A stretch of 64,000 bases of DNA from positions 248,001 to 312,000 of the forward strand of contig NZ_BCMZ01000001.1 of the NCBI RefSeq assembly GCF_001485535.1, given 5' to 3'. Positions 1 through 8,280 of this stretch are shown here, one piece after another. Source of the DNA: Halobacterium sp. CBA1132 (GTDB lineage Archaea > Halobacteriota > Halobacteria > Halobacteriales > Halobacteriaceae). Under the pieces are notes generated by a model, which was not told where the DNA came from, searched no databases, and saw nothing but the letters and a program-made list of their open reading frames with translations. The translations under genes and the position numbers were made by a program. Position 1 is the first letter of the stretch. Every line of letters starts with the position of its first letter.

Positions 1-1307
1 TCGCTTTCGTCCTTTGCGCCGCTGTCGTCGCTTTCGTCGCTGTCGTCCGCCGCCGCGATCGCGTCCGACTCCCTGTCGGGCCCGCTCGGTTTCCGCTCGG
101 TCGAGTCAGGTTCGCTGTCGGCCAGCGAGTCCGTCGCGCGACTCCGGTGTTCGGCGCTTTCGACAGCGACGTCGGCCGCCGCGTTCGACGACCCTTCCTC
201 GCGTGTCGTCTGTGGCGCTCCACGCTCGTCACCGTCCTCGCTCTCTGGGGAAATCGTCGCGTCCCCGGGCTTCGACGCGCCCCGCGGTGCCTGCGAGCGC
301 ACGATACCGGCGTCCAGTAGCGCGTCCCGGACCGCGTCCTCGACCGCCGCCTGCACGCCGTCCTCGTCCTCGAAGCGCACCTCCATCTTCCGCGGGTGGA
401 CGTTCGCGTCCACGCCCTCCGTCTCCACGAACAGCACCGTGAACGGGTAGCGGTCAGCCGCTAGCTGGCCGCCGTAGGCGTCGAGGACCGCCTCGCGGAG
501 CACTCCGTCCCGCACGGACCGGCCGTTCACGTACGTCGCGAGGTACTCGCGCGTCGAGCGCGTCGTCTCCGGGTCCGAGACGTAGCCGTGAACGCGCTCG
601 ACTGGGCCCTCGGGTGTCGCGTCCACTGGGACGAGCGATTGGGCGACCTCGCGGCCGTACACCGACAGCGCCGCGTCCCGCACGTCCCCGGTGCCGGTCG
701 TCGCGAACACCTCGCGGCCGTCGTGCGTTAGCGACACCGCCACGTCGGAGTTCGCCAGCGCGTACCGCGTCACCGCGCGGTTGACGTGCGCGAACTCCGT
801 CGCCGGGCGCTTGAGGTACTTCCGCCGCGCCGGCGTCTCCGCGAACAACTCCGCGACCTCGACGGTCGTTCCGGCCGGCCGACCGGCGGGCCGCAGGTCG
901 CCCACGTCGCCGTGGTCGACCGTGAGTGTCGCGCCCGAGTCGCCCGCGTCCTTCGCGCGCGTCGTCACCGTCATCCGCGAGACGGAGCCGACCGTGTACA
1001 GCGCCTCTCCGCGGAACCCGAGCGTCGCCACCGCGTCCAGTTCGCTGGCGTCGCTGAGCTTGCTCGTCGTGTGCTGGCGAACCGCCGCCCGCAAGTCCTC
1101 GCGGGTCATCCCGTGGCCGTCGTCCGCGACGACGATTCGGTCGCGGCCGCCGCCCTCGACGGTCACGTCGATGCTCGCGGCGCCCGCGTCGAGGCTGTTC
1201 TCCACGAGCTCCTTGACCACGCTCGCGGGCCGCTCGACGACCTCGCCCGCCGCAATCTGGGCCACGGTCGCGTCGTCCAGCTCCCGGATGCGGTCGCCGT
1301 CAGTCAT
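1..1307 (-). CDS. mutL: DNA mismatch repair protein MutL (C-terminus beyond window edge)
   Basis: MutL is the GHKL-ATPase that links MutS mismatch recognition to downstream repair. The ATG at 1307 opens the reading frame with MTDGDRIRELDD. The N-terminal ATPase motifs follow: IAAGEVVERP with the catalytic Glu and the Asn of ELVENSLDAGA, then DDGHGM, and then TLGFRGEAL. A transducer-type domain runs to about residue 330 (YVNGRSVRD, VDANVHPRKMEVRF). After it comes a long acidic, Ser-rich linker (DDSDESDDS type), and the C-terminal dimerisation domain lies outside the window, so about 435 residues are visible. It starts 40 bp downstream of the mutS paralog on the same strand, which suggests a mutS-mutL operon. 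The identification is firm; only the presence of the endonuclease motif cannot be checked. Confidence 0.95.
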   Translation of the reverse strand, partial: MTDGDRIRELDDATVAQIAAGEVVERPASVVKELVENSLDAGAASIDVTVEGGGRDRIVVADDGHGMTREDLRAAVRQHTTSKLSDASELDAVATLGFRGEALYTVGSVSRMTVTTRAKDAGDSGATLTVDHGDVGDLRPAGRPAGTTVEVAELFAETPARRKYLKRPATEFAHVNRAVTRYALANSDVAVSLTHDGREVFATTGTGDVRDAALSVYGREVAQSLVPVDATPEGPVERVHGYVSDPETTRSTREYLATYVNGRSVRDGVLREAVLDAYGGQLAADRYPFTVLFVETEGVDANVHPRKMEVRFEDEDGVQAAVEDAVRDALLDAGIVRSQAPRGASKPGDATISPESEDGDERGAPQTTREEGSSNAAADVAVESAEHRSRATDSLADSEPDSTERKPSGPDRESDAIAAADDSDESDDSGAKDES

Positions 1308-1347
1308 ACTCGCCGGCAGGCGGCCCGCGCGTATCAATCCCGCGCTG

Positions 1348-3975
1348 CTACTCGTCCAGTCGCTCCTGCCACTCCTGCACGCGCGAGAGCAGTTCGACGG
1401 GCGGCGTCTCGTTCACGTCCACGTCCCGGAGGTCGTCCAGTACTTCGCGCGCTTCCGGGTCGAGTGCGTCCGCGTCGCCGCCATCCGCCGCGCTCTCGCT
1501 CTCCACAGAACCATCGCCCGCCGTGAACTCGCCGGAATCGACGTCGAACACCGCCTGCACGGGTTCGCTCGCAGAACCCCGTGCTTCGACGGCTTTCTCC
1601 TCGCGAAGGCGGTCCAGTACCTCTCGCGAGCGGTCCACGACGGGAGCCGGAACCCCGGCCAAATCCGCGACGTGAACGCCGTACGAACGGTCGGTCGCGC
1701 CGTCGCGCACCGTCCGCAGGAACGTCACGTCACCGTCGCGTTCCTCCGCGGCGACGTGGACGTTCGCGACATCTGCGAGGTGGTCCGCGAGCGCGGTCAA
1801 CTCGTGGTAGTGGGTCGCGAACAACGTCTTCGCGCGGACCTCGTTGTGCAGGTACTCGGTGGCCGCCCACGCGATAGAGATGCCGTCGTAGGTCGCGGTG
1901 CCCCGGCCCACTTCGTCCAGAATGACGAGCGAGCGCTCGGTCGCGGCGTGGAGGATGCGGCTCAACTCCTGCATCTCCACCATGAACGTCGAGCGCCCCT
2001 GCGCGAGTTCGTCCAGTGCGCCCACTCTGGTGTAGATGCCGTCCACGAGCCCGACGCGAGCGCTGTCCGCGGGCACGAAGCTTCCGACCTGCGCGAGCAG
2101 GACAATCAGCGCGACCTGCCGCATGTACGTCGACTTCCCGCTCATGTTCGGGCCCGTGACCACGAGGAACCGCCGGCCGTCGCCGAACGCCGCGTCGTTC
2201 GGGACGAACTCCGTGGTCTGCTCGACGACCGGGTGGCGCCCGCCCTCGATTTCGAGGTCGTCGCCGTCCACGAGGTCGGGGCGAACCCAGCGGTTCGCGG
2301 CGGCGTGCTCGGCGAGGCCCGCGAGCGCGTCCAGTTCCGCGAGCGCGCGGCCCACGCGCTGCAGGGCGCCCGCTCGCTCCCCGACCCACGAGCGCAGGTC
2401 GTCGAACAGCGCGTATTCGAGGTCGCCGCGCTCCTCTTCCACGCGCAGAATCCGGCGCTCGCGGTCTTCGAGTTCCTCGGTGGTGTACCGCGTGGAGTTC
2501 TTCAGCGACTTCATTTCGCGGTACTCGTCGGGGACGGCGTCGGTCTCGGAGTTCCCGACTTGGATGTAGTAGCCGTCGGTCTTGTTCCGGTCGACCTGCA
2601 GATGCGTGATTCCCAGTCGCTCCTTCTCGCGGGAAGAGAGGCCGTCCAGCCACTCCTCGTGCTCGCGCGCTTCCGCCAGCAGGTCGTCGAGTTCGTCGTC
2701 GTACCCCTCCCGCAGCAGGCCGCCCTCGCGGAGCGTCTTCGGCGGGTCGTCGGCGAGCGCCGCGTCCAGTTCGGCGCGCACGCCCGCCGCGGTCTCGCGG
2801 TCCACGCCGTCCAGTACCTCCGTCACGGGCGATTCCGCGAGGTCCGGGTCGGAGTCGAGCGCGTCGGCTGCCTCCGGGAGCGCGGCCAGCGTCTCCCGGA
2901 TTCGCAGCAGGTCGGTGGCGTCCGCGCGGCCGCCCGCCGCCCTGCTCGCCAGCCGTTCGAGGTCGTAGACGTCACTCAGTACGTCCCGGAGCGCGTCCCG
3001 AGCGAGCGGTGCATCGGCCAGCGCGCCCACCGCCGCCTGTCGGCGTTCCAACTCGGCGCGGTCCCGTAGCGGGCGCGTCAGCCACGCCTGCAGCCGCCGG
3101 CCGCCCGCCGCCGAGACCGTGTGGTCGAGCGTCGCGAACAGCGTTCCCTCATTTTCGCCGCCCATCGTCGCCGTCAGTTCGAGGTTGCGCTGGGTCGTCG
3201 CGTCCAGTTCGACGTGGTCGTCCGCACGATAGGGCTGGAGGCGCGTCAGCGACGCCAACACGCCCGCGTCCGTCGCCGCCACGTAGTCGATTGCCGCGCC
3301 CGCCGCCCGCGCCGCCGGACTGTCGCTGTCGACGCCGAGACTGTCCAGCGCGCCGTCCCCGAACTGCTCGCGGACGCTGTGGGCGGCCTTCCCGGGCGCG
3401 AACGCCGACGCCTCGTGCAGCGTCAGCGTCGCGTCAGCGCGCTCGCGGAGTCGCCCGAGGAAGTCGTCGTCGCTGCGGAGGTCGGGACCGGGGAGGACCT
3501 CCTCGGGGTCGAACCGGTGGAGTTCCGTCAGCACGTCCGTCTCCGTGTCCGCGTCCGCGACGTGGAACTGGCCCGTCGTCACGTCCACGAACGCCAGCCC
3601 CCACGCGTCGTCCCGGACGACCGCTGCGAGGTAGCGGGCGTCCGCGCCGGTCACGTCCACGAACGTCCCCGGCGTGGCGACCCGCGAAATTTCGCGCTCG
3701 ATGTCGTCGACGCCGTCCTCGATTTGGTCCGCAATGGCGACCCGGTAGCCGCGCTCGACGAGCGTCGCGACGTACGGCGTCAGGTCGTCGACGGGCACGC
3801 CCGCCATCGGGTACGACGAGCCGTGCGCGGACTTCTCGGAGACCTGCAGGTCGAGGACGTCCGCGACCGTGCGCGCGTCCTCCGCGAAGAACTCGTAGAA
3901 GTCACCCACCTGCATCGCCAGCAGGTCGGCGTCGGTCCCCGACTTCAGGTCGAGGAACTCATCGACTATCCCCAT
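1348..3975 (-). CDS. mutS: DNA mismatch repair protein MutS (MutS1 paralog next to mutL)
   Basis: This is a mismatch-binding ATPase of 875 aa, full length for MutS1. Domain I carries the mismatch-wedge triplet FYE at residues 26-28 (GDFYEFF). The connector, lever and clamp domains follow. The C-terminal ABC-type ATPase has Walker [10 protein letters not shown] near residue 607, Walker [12 protein letters not shown], and the H-loop THYHEL. An acidic Ser-rich insert separates the ATPase from a short helical tail (PPVELLSRVQEWQ) like the MutS tetramer tail. The start MGIVDEFLDL at 3975 is chosen because a longer in-frame start at 4101 would overlap the upstream gene by 45 bp and adds Arg-rich, non-haloarchaeal sequence. 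A second MutS1 lies at 10.6-13.2 kb. This copy is paired with mutL and is the likely MutS1b. Confidence 0.95.
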   Translation of the reverse strand: MGIVDEFLDLKSGTDADLLAMQVGDFYEFFAEDARTVADVLDLQVSEKSAHGSSYPMAGVPVDDLTPYVATLVERGYRVAIADQIEDGVDDIEREISRVATPGTFVDVTGADARYLAAVVRDDAWGLAFVDVTTGQFHVADADTETDVLTELHRFDPEEVLPGPDLRSDDDFLGRLRERADATLTLHEASAFAPGKAAHSVREQFGDGALDSLGVDSDSPAARAAGAAIDYVAATDAGVLASLTRLQPYRADDHVELDATTQRNLELTATMGGENEGTLFATLDHTVSAAGGRRLQAWLTRPLRDRAELERRQAAVGALADAPLARDALRDVLSDVYDLERLASRAAGGRADATDLLRIRETLAALPEAADALDSDPDLAESPVTEVLDGVDRETAAGVRAELDAALADDPPKTLREGGLLREGYDDELDDLLAEAREHEEWLDGLSSREKERLGITHLQVDRNKTDGYYIQVGNSETDAVPDEYREMKSLKNSTRYTTEELEDRERRILRVEEERGDLEYALFDDLRSWVGERAGALQRVGRALAELDALAGLAEHAAANRWVRPDLVDGDDLEIEGGRHPVVEQTTEFVPNDAAFGDGRRFLVVTGPNMSGKSTYMRQVALIVLLAQVGSFVPADSARVGLVDGIYTRVGALDELAQGRSTFMVEMQELSRILHAATERSLVILDEVGRGTATYDGISIAWAATEYLHNEVRAKTLFATHYHELTALADHLADVANVHVAAEERDGDVTFLRTVRDGATDRSYGVHVADLAGVPAPVVDRSREVLDRLREEKAVEARGSASEPVQAVFDVDSGEFTAGDGSVESESAADGGDADALDPEAREVLDDLRDVDVNETPPVELLSRVQEWQERLDE

Positions 3976-4055
3976 GACTTGCTCCTCGCTCGCATCGTCG
4001 GAACCTCGCCGCGCGACGCCAAGAACCCTCCGGACGTCGCTCGCTCTCCGCCACG

Positions 4056-5078
4056 CTACTCGTCCCAGAATCGCTCGCGCCCGGTCTCGTAGGCGCCCCA
4101 CAGCGGGTCCGACTCGGGTTCCGGCAGCGGGTCACCGTCGGCAGTGACGCGCTCGCCGCCCGCTTCCTCGACTACGCCGACCTCCGCGGCCGGAATATCC
4201 TCGTCGTCGAGCGCCGCCAGCACCGCGTCCACGCTGTCCGGGTCGACCGTCGCAACGACTGTGCCCTCGCTGGAAGTCGCCCACGGGTCGATGCCGAAGT
4301 AGTCGCAGACCTCTCGCACTCCCGCGAGGACGGGCACGCGCTCGCGCTCGACGGCCAGCGAGACGCCGCTGGCGGCCGCGAGTTCGTGGAACGCGTTCGC
4401 GAGGCCGCGCTCGGTCGCGTCGTGCATCGCCGTCACCTCTCCCGCAGCGGACGCCGTGAGCGCGTCCCGAACCGGACTGATGTCGTCGAAGCGCTCGCGG
4501 GCGGCGTCGGCGGCGTCCCCGCCGATGGGGAGGTCGTCCCCGAACAGCACGCCGAGCACGCCCGTCGACTCGATTGCCGGCCCCTTCGTGACGACGAGTC
4601 GGTCGCCCGGTCGCGCTCCCGTCGGCACCACGATGTCCGCGGGGTCGCCGATTGCGAGTGCTGTCGCGCCGCCGACCGTTGGGAACGCACACCCCTCGTA
4701 GGTACCCGTGTGGCCGGTCGTCAGGCTCGCGCCCAGTTTCTCGGCCTCTCGGTCGAAGACCTCCCAGATGGCGTCGAACGTCTCCGTGCTCGTGTCCGGC
4801 GGGAGGTTGAAGTCCACCGCGAGGTGCGCGGGCGGGAGGCCCGAGAGCGCGGCGTCGCTGACGCAGATGTGGAACGCGAACCACGCCGCCCGCTCCAGCC
4901 CGAGGTCCCGGAGCACGAACACGGGGTCGGACGCCATCGCCACCACGCGCTCGCCGACGTCCACGACGCCGAAGTCCGCGCCGTAGGTCGGCCCGAGGCG
5001 GACGTCCGCGCGCTCGGCGCCCGTCCGCCCCGCGACGTGCTCCTCGAAGAACCGCCTGCTCGCCTTCCCGGAGTCCAT
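4056..5078 (-). CDS. AIR synthase-related (PurM/ThiL/HypE fold) protein
   Basis: The protein is about 340 aa with the two-domain PurM-like architecture: an N-terminal half with GDDL/ADF-type acidic patches (YGADFGVVDVGERVVAMASDPVF, then HLAVDFNLPPD) and a C-terminal half with the ATP-binding Gly-rich loop (MHDATERGL, and a DPWATSSEGTVVATV stretch typical of AIR synthase-related C domains). Members phosphorylate or activate small substrates with ATP; the substrate here cannot be told from sequence. The start at 5078 (MDSGKASRRFFEEHV) matches the family better than the in-frame start 19 codons upstream. It is on the same strand as mutS and 81 bp upstream of it, and may be cotranscribed. It is not selD, purM or thiL by any clear motif. 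Confidence 0.8.
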   Translation of the reverse strand: MDSGKASRRFFEEHVAGRTGAERADVRLGPTYGADFGVVDVGERVVAMASDPVFVLRDLGLERAAWFAFHICVSDAALSGLPPAHLAVDFNLPPDTSTETFDAIWEVFDREAEKLGASLTTGHTGTYEGCAFPTVGGATALAIGDPADIVVPTGARPGDRLVVTKGPAIESTGVLGVLFGDDLPIGGDAADAARERFDDISPVRDALTASAAGEVTAMHDATERGLANAFHELAAASGVSLAVERERVPVLAGVREVCDYFGIDPWATSSEGTVVATVDPDSVDAVLAALDDEDIPAAEVGVVEEAGGERVTADGDPLPEPESDPLWGAYETGRERFWDE

Positions 5079-5195
5079 ACGCGGCGTTGACTCGCCCGCC
5101 ACAAGTACCCCCGCGATTTTGCCGCCGCTCGGCACCCCCTGCCGAAAGTCAAAGCCCTTTACGTCGGGGCGACTTACGTGCGGTCAAGGAAGACC

Positions 5196-5918
5196 ATGCA
5201 GGGACAGAACCAGCAGCAGGCCTACGACCGCGGTATCACGATTTTCTCGCCGGACGGCCGCCTCTACCAGGTGGAGTACGCGCGGGAAGCCGTCAAGCGA
5301 GGCACCGCCAGCATCGGCGTCCGTACCGAGGACGGCGTCGTCCTCGTCGTGGACAAGCGCACGCGCTCGCCGCTGCTCGAAGGCTCCAGCGTCGAGAAAC
5401 TCCACAAGGTCGACGACCACGTCGGCGCCGCCAGCGCCGGCCACGTCGCCGACGCGCGCAAACTCGTCGACCACGCGCGCCAGCAGTCCCAAGTCGAGCG
5501 CGTTCGCTACGACGAACCCATCGGCGTCCGCACGCTCACGAAGGAAGTCACCGACCACATCCAGCAGTACACGCAGGTCGGTGGCGCGCGCCCGTTCGGC
5601 GTCGCGCTCCTCGTCGCCGGCGTCTCCGACGGCGAACCCCGTCTCTTCGAGACGGACCCGTCGGGCACCTCCAACGAGTGGAAGGCCGTTGCCATCGGTT
5701 CGGACCGCTCGACGATTCAGGAGTTCCTCGAAGACGAGTACGAGACCGACCTCTCCCTCGACGAGGGCGTCGACCTCGCGCTCCGCGCGCTCAGCAAGGG
5801 CCGCGACGACGAACTCTCCGCGGAGGGCGTCGGCGTCGCCACCGTGGACGCCGACTCCGAGCTGTTCCGCGAACTCCAGACCGAGGAGACCGCCGAGTAC
5901 CTCGACGACCTCGAGTAA
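5196..5918 (+). CDS. psmA: Proteasome subunit alpha
   Basis: This is a 240-aa subunit of the archaeal 20S proteasome outer rings, which gate substrate entry. The N-terminus shows the alpha signature YDRGITIFSPDGRLYQVEYA (residues 10-29) and then VKRGTASIGVR. It lacks the N-terminal catalytic Thr of beta subunits. The ATG at 5196 (MQGQNQQQ) is preferred to the in-frame ATG six codons upstream because family members start with this short Gln-rich segment. A TATA-like CCTTTACG lies about 40 bp before it. It is divergent from the AIR synthase-like gene. The C-terminus is acidic and short (EYLDDLE). Confidence 0.97.
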   Translation: MQGQNQQQAYDRGITIFSPDGRLYQVEYAREAVKRGTASIGVRTEDGVVLVVDKRTRSPLLEGSSVEKLHKVDDHVGAASAGHVADARKLVDHARQQSQVERVRYDEPIGVRTLTKEVTDHIQQYTQVGGARPFGVALLVAGVSDGEPRLFETDPSGTSNEWKAVAIGSDRSTIQEFLEDEYETDLSLDEGVDLALRALSKGRDDELSAEGVGVATVDADSELFRELQTEETAEYLDDLE

Positions 5919-5985
5919 CTCGGAAGCGCCGGCGGAACGCGCCCCACCAGCAGTCCTTTTCCGCACTCGTCCCCTTCATTTCTGC

Positions 5986-6426
5986 ATGAGCACACCGTCG
6001 CAGCGGAACGCACAGAAACCGATTCGCGTCGCCGACGGCGACGAACTAGACGACGTTCTCGCCGCCCACGACCGCGTGCTCGTGGACTTCTACACGAAGG
6101 GCTGCTCGCTCTGTCAGGCGATCGAGCCCGTACTCGGGAACGTTGCCCGAGAGTTCAACTCTCAGGCAGGCAGTCAGACGCAGTCTGACGACGTAGCGCG
6201 CGCGACGGGCATCACGGTGGCGATGGTCAACCCCGGTAACGACATCTCGCTGGTCGACGAGTGGTCGATTACGAGCGCGCCGACGCTCGTCCTCGTGGAG
6301 AGCGAGGCGTCGGAGGCGCCTCAGGGAGACGGCGAAGCCGTCGACTACGAAGAAATCGCGCGGCTCGCTGACGGCTTCAAGGGCGGCGACGACATCGAGG
6401 CGTTCCTCGACGAACACCTCGACTGA
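5986..6426 (+). CDS. Thioredoxin-like protein with palindrome-encoded inserts
   Basis: This 146-aa thioredoxin-fold protein has the active site CSLC (residues 41-44, in FYTKGCSLC) instead of CGPC, and the cis-proline in SAPTLVL. It should act as a thiol-disulfide oxidoreductase in the cytoplasm, but partner proteins are unknown. The gene is unusual at the DNA level. Perfect inverted repeats lie at 6149-6163 (arms GAGAGTT/AACTCTC), 6173-6189 (GTCAGAC/GTCTGAC, loop GCA), 6304-6322 and 6328-6342 (GACGGC/GCCGTC, loop GAA). The first two encode an in-frame insert (FNSQAGSQTQSDD) that ordinary thioredoxins lack between helix 2 and strand 3. The 3' end is duplicated immediately downstream. Confidence 0.85.
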   Translation: MSTPSQRNAQKPIRVADGDELDDVLAAHDRVLVDFYTKGCSLCQAIEPVLGNVAREFNSQAGSQTQSDDVARATGITVAMVNPGNDISLVDEWSITSAPTLVLVESEASEAPQGDGEAVDYEEIARLADGFKGGDDIEAFLDEHLD

Positions 6427-6562
6427 GTTAGTCGCGCGGCTCGCTGACGGCTTCAAGGGCGGCGACGTTCGGAAGACGACGAAGTCGTCTTCCGCAGCCC
6501 ATCAGAACGCGAAGCGTTCTGAGGACGACATCGAGGCGTTCCTGGACGCGAACCTCGACTAG
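6356..6562 (+). repeat. Duplicated 3' end of thioredoxin gene interrupted by a double-hairpin element
   Basis: Bases 6356-6390 recur without change at 6432-6466. The remainder of the gene end (6391-6426) recurs at 6527-6562 with a few changes. Between the two halves of the second copy is a 60-bp segment (6467-6526) made of two perfect hairpins: arms GGAAGACGAC/GTCGTCTTCC with loop GAA (6471-6493), and arms TCAGAACGC/GCGTTCTGA with loop GAA (6502-6522). The 60 bp is 20 codons, has no stop in the thioredoxin frame, and the second copy still ends in a stop (TAG, 6560-6562). This looks like a remnant of a tandem gene copy carrying a small palindromic insertion element. Confidence 0.85.
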
Positions 6563-7278
6563 TCGTCGGCCGCCGCGCCGTCGGGGGTGTCGCGCTCGTC
6601 GACGTCCGGGAGGTGTGGGTCGCGGTTCGGGTTCCGACCGAACGCCGGTAGTCCGTCGGGCAACTGTTCTTTCAGCACGCGACGCAGCCGATTCAGGCTG
6701 GTCTGGTCGAGGCCGTAGCGCTCGTAGAGGTCGGTGAACGCTGGCTCGTCGGTGATGTCGTGGCTGCGGTACCGCTCGTAGAGGTCGCTCATGCGCTCCT
6801 GCGAGAGGTCGCCGGCGTCGAGGCTGTCGAGGCCGAGGTACTGCCGGCGGTCGACGTCGACGACGTGGCGGATGACCACGAGTGCGACCTTCTCGATGGC
6901 GCGCTGGCTGCCGAACTCCGTGAGGTCGATCTCGCTCATCACGCCGAGCGCGACGTCGCGCTGCCACGGCGTCACGTCCACCGCGTTGCACAGCGCCTGC
7001 GTCGTGCGCAGTCGGTCGAGGTAGTGCGTGCGGCGGCTGTGACCCTCGGTCGCGGTGTGGCGCTCCTCGTGGAGCCGTCGGATGCTCTCCGAGAGGTCCG
7101 CGTCCGGCGACTCCGCGCGCCCGATGACGGTCGCGCTCGGGGAGACGACGCCCCACTTGCGGACCGTCGTGTCCCGCTGGGCTTCCGCCCGCGAGAGCGC
7201 GCCCGAGCCCGGTCGGTGTTCGACGCGGCGCTCGTCCCGGGTCTCCCAGCGAATCCGGTCGCCGCCGTCAGCGCTCAT
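6559..7278 (-). CDS. rpoeps: DNA-directed RNA polymerase subunit epsilon-type protein
   Basis: The 239-aa protein matches the haloarchaeal family annotated as RNA polymerase subunit epsilon: a conserved opening QRDTTVRKWGVVSPSATVIGR (about residues 34-54), then a helical region (QALCNAVDVTPWQRDVALGVM, IEKVALVVIRHVVD) that resembles the cyclin-like repeats of TFB. A role in transcription is established only by family naming. The start ATG at 7278 is supported by a TTTAAAC box about 25-30 bp upstream. The C-terminal 40 residues are polar and acidic and end inside the palindromic repeat zone behind the thioredoxin gene, convergent with it. A 50-bp repeat (7349-7398) lies farther upstream. Confidence 0.75.
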   Translation of the reverse strand: MSADGGDRIRWETRDERRVEHRPGSGALSRAEAQRDTTVRKWGVVSPSATVIGRAESPDADLSESIRRLHEERHTATEGHSRRTHYLDRLRTTQALCNAVDVTPWQRDVALGVMSEIDLTEFGSQRAIEKVALVVIRHVVDVDRRQYLGLDSLDAGDLSQERMSDLYERYRSHDITDEPAFTDLYERYGLDQTSLNRLRRVLKEQLPDGLPAFGRNPNRDPHLPDVDERDTPDGAAADD

Positions 7279-7348
7279 TAGCGGTACCTGTGGCCTCGCG
7301 TCGTTTAAACTCTCGGCTGGCGGCGCTACCGCTGGGGAACGTAGTCCG

Positions 7349-7398
7349 CTGAGAAGTCCTTCGTATCTACCCCTTGTCGCCAGAACTACTTAAAGAGA
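7349..7398 (-). repeat. 50-bp promoter-like repeat, copy R1
   Basis: This is the first of three local copies. It is 48/50 identical to the copy at 8164-8213 and about 42/50 to the one at 8281-8330. Read on the minus strand it starts with a TATA-like CTTTAAGTA, continues through TTCTGGCGACAA, and ends in a 10-bp palindrome GAAG-N2-CTTC followed by TCAG. It lies between the end of the DsbA-like gene and the promoter of the epsilon-like gene. Base changes between copies fall at codon positions 1 and 2 of the only shared frame, so conservation is of DNA or RNA rather than of protein. Confidence 0.85.
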
Positions 7399-7414
7399 CT
7401 CGCGCGCCCTCGGT

Positions 7415-7435
7415 GCGCGGTCGGCCGGACCGCGC
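7415..7435. terminator. Stem-loop abutting the DsbA-like stop codon
   Basis: A perfect 8-bp stem (GCGCGGTC/GACCGCGC, loop GGCCG) touches the stop codon of the DsbA-like gene at 7436-7438. It could act as a 3'-end stabilising or terminating structure. There is no T-tract after it in the direction of transcription, so terminator function is an inference. Confidence 0.4.
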
Positions 7436-8062
7436 TTACTCCCCTTCGACGAGCCGGCGGAGCTGGGACGGCGGGACGGCGCCGCGCGCGCCGTAGCCGT
7501 CGTACGCGAACGTCGGAACGCCCGTGACGCCGTGTTCTTGGGCTTCCCGGAACTTCGCGCGGAGTTCGTCGTGGTACTGCTCGCTCTCCACGACCTCCCG
7601 AATCTCCTCGGGGTCGAGGCCGACGTCCTCGGCGATGTCCGCGAGCACGTCGACGTCGCCGATGTCGCGGCCCTCCTCCCAGAGCGCCTCGAAGATGGCG
7701 ACGTCGAAGTCCAGCCACTGCTCGGGGTGCTCGTCGCTGACGTACAGCGACGCGGCCTGCGCGTCCAGCGAGTCGACCTCGCGGGAGAAGTCCATCTGCA
7801 TGTCGTCGGCGCCGTACTCGTCGCGGAGGCGCTCGACGTTCTCGCGCGCCTTCTCGAAGTACTCGTCGTCCTTGCCGTCGTCGACGTCGTGGTCGATTTC
7901 GCCGTCCGGCCCGCGCTTCTGCGCGCGCAGGTCGAAGGGCTGCCAGTCGATGTCGAGTTCCTCCTCGCGCTCTGCCTGGTACTCCGACAGCGACTGCCGC
8001 CCGAGGTAGCAGAACGGGCAGACGTAGTCGGAGTACACGGTGATTTTGTCGGCGTCGCTCAT
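7436..8062 (-). CDS. DsbA family (FrnE-like) thiol-disulfide oxidoreductase
   Basis: This 208-aa thioredoxin-fold protein of the FrnE/2-hydroxychromene isomerase-like DsbA branch has the CxxC motif at the start of the fold (YSDYVCPFCYLG, Cys near residues 14 and 17), a large helical insert, and the cis-proline motif GVTGVPTFAYDGY near the end. There is no signal peptide, so it acts in the cytoplasm. The start ATG at 8062 (MSDADKITVYSD) places the first strand correctly; an in-frame start at 8221 would read through a 50-bp repeat. It probably has its own promoter or uses the repeat copy at 8164-8213. Confidence 0.88.
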   Translation of the reverse strand: MSDADKITVYSDYVCPFCYLGRQSLSEYQAEREEELDIDWQPFDLRAQKRGPDGEIDHDVDDGKDDEYFEKARENVERLRDEYGADDMQMDFSREVDSLDAQAASLYVSDEHPEQWLDFDVAIFEALWEEGRDIGDVDVLADIAEDVGLDPEEIREVVESEQYHDELRAKFREAQEHGVTGVPTFAYDGYGARGAVPPSQLRRLVEGE

Positions 8063-8163
8063 CACTACTCGATAGGACGCGCACGCCGAAAAGGTCCCTG
8101 CTGGCGGGGGTTCCCGCTGGAGCCACGACGACCGACGAGCCACCGGCTCTGCAGTCGGTGTCT

Positions 8164-8213
8164 CTGAGAAGTCCTTCGTATCTATCCCTTGTCGCCAGAA
8201 CCACTTAAAGAGA
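8164..8213 (-). repeat. 50-bp promoter-like repeat, copy R2
   Basis: This second copy of the element lies 100 bp upstream of the DsbA-like gene and is oriented toward it. It keeps the TATA-like CTTTAAGTG and the GAAG-N2-CTTC palindrome. The 100 bp between it and the gene contain a GC hairpin (arms GCGGG/CCCGC, loop AACC) followed by a short T-run (ACCTTTTC), so a short separate transcript is possible. Confidence 0.85.
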
Positions 8214-8280
8214 GTCGGCATCAGCCACGCCGACGACCGCTCACGGGAACGACGGCACCGTAGCTACGTGGCGTAGCACG

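Noticed and set aside
691-4092. Very long open frames on the plus strand opposite the first mutS (up to about 790 codons)
   Set aside because: They are antisense shadows produced by GC-rich codon bias. The minus strand encodes an unmistakable MutS with all motifs, while the plus-strand products are Arg/Val-rich and match no family pattern.
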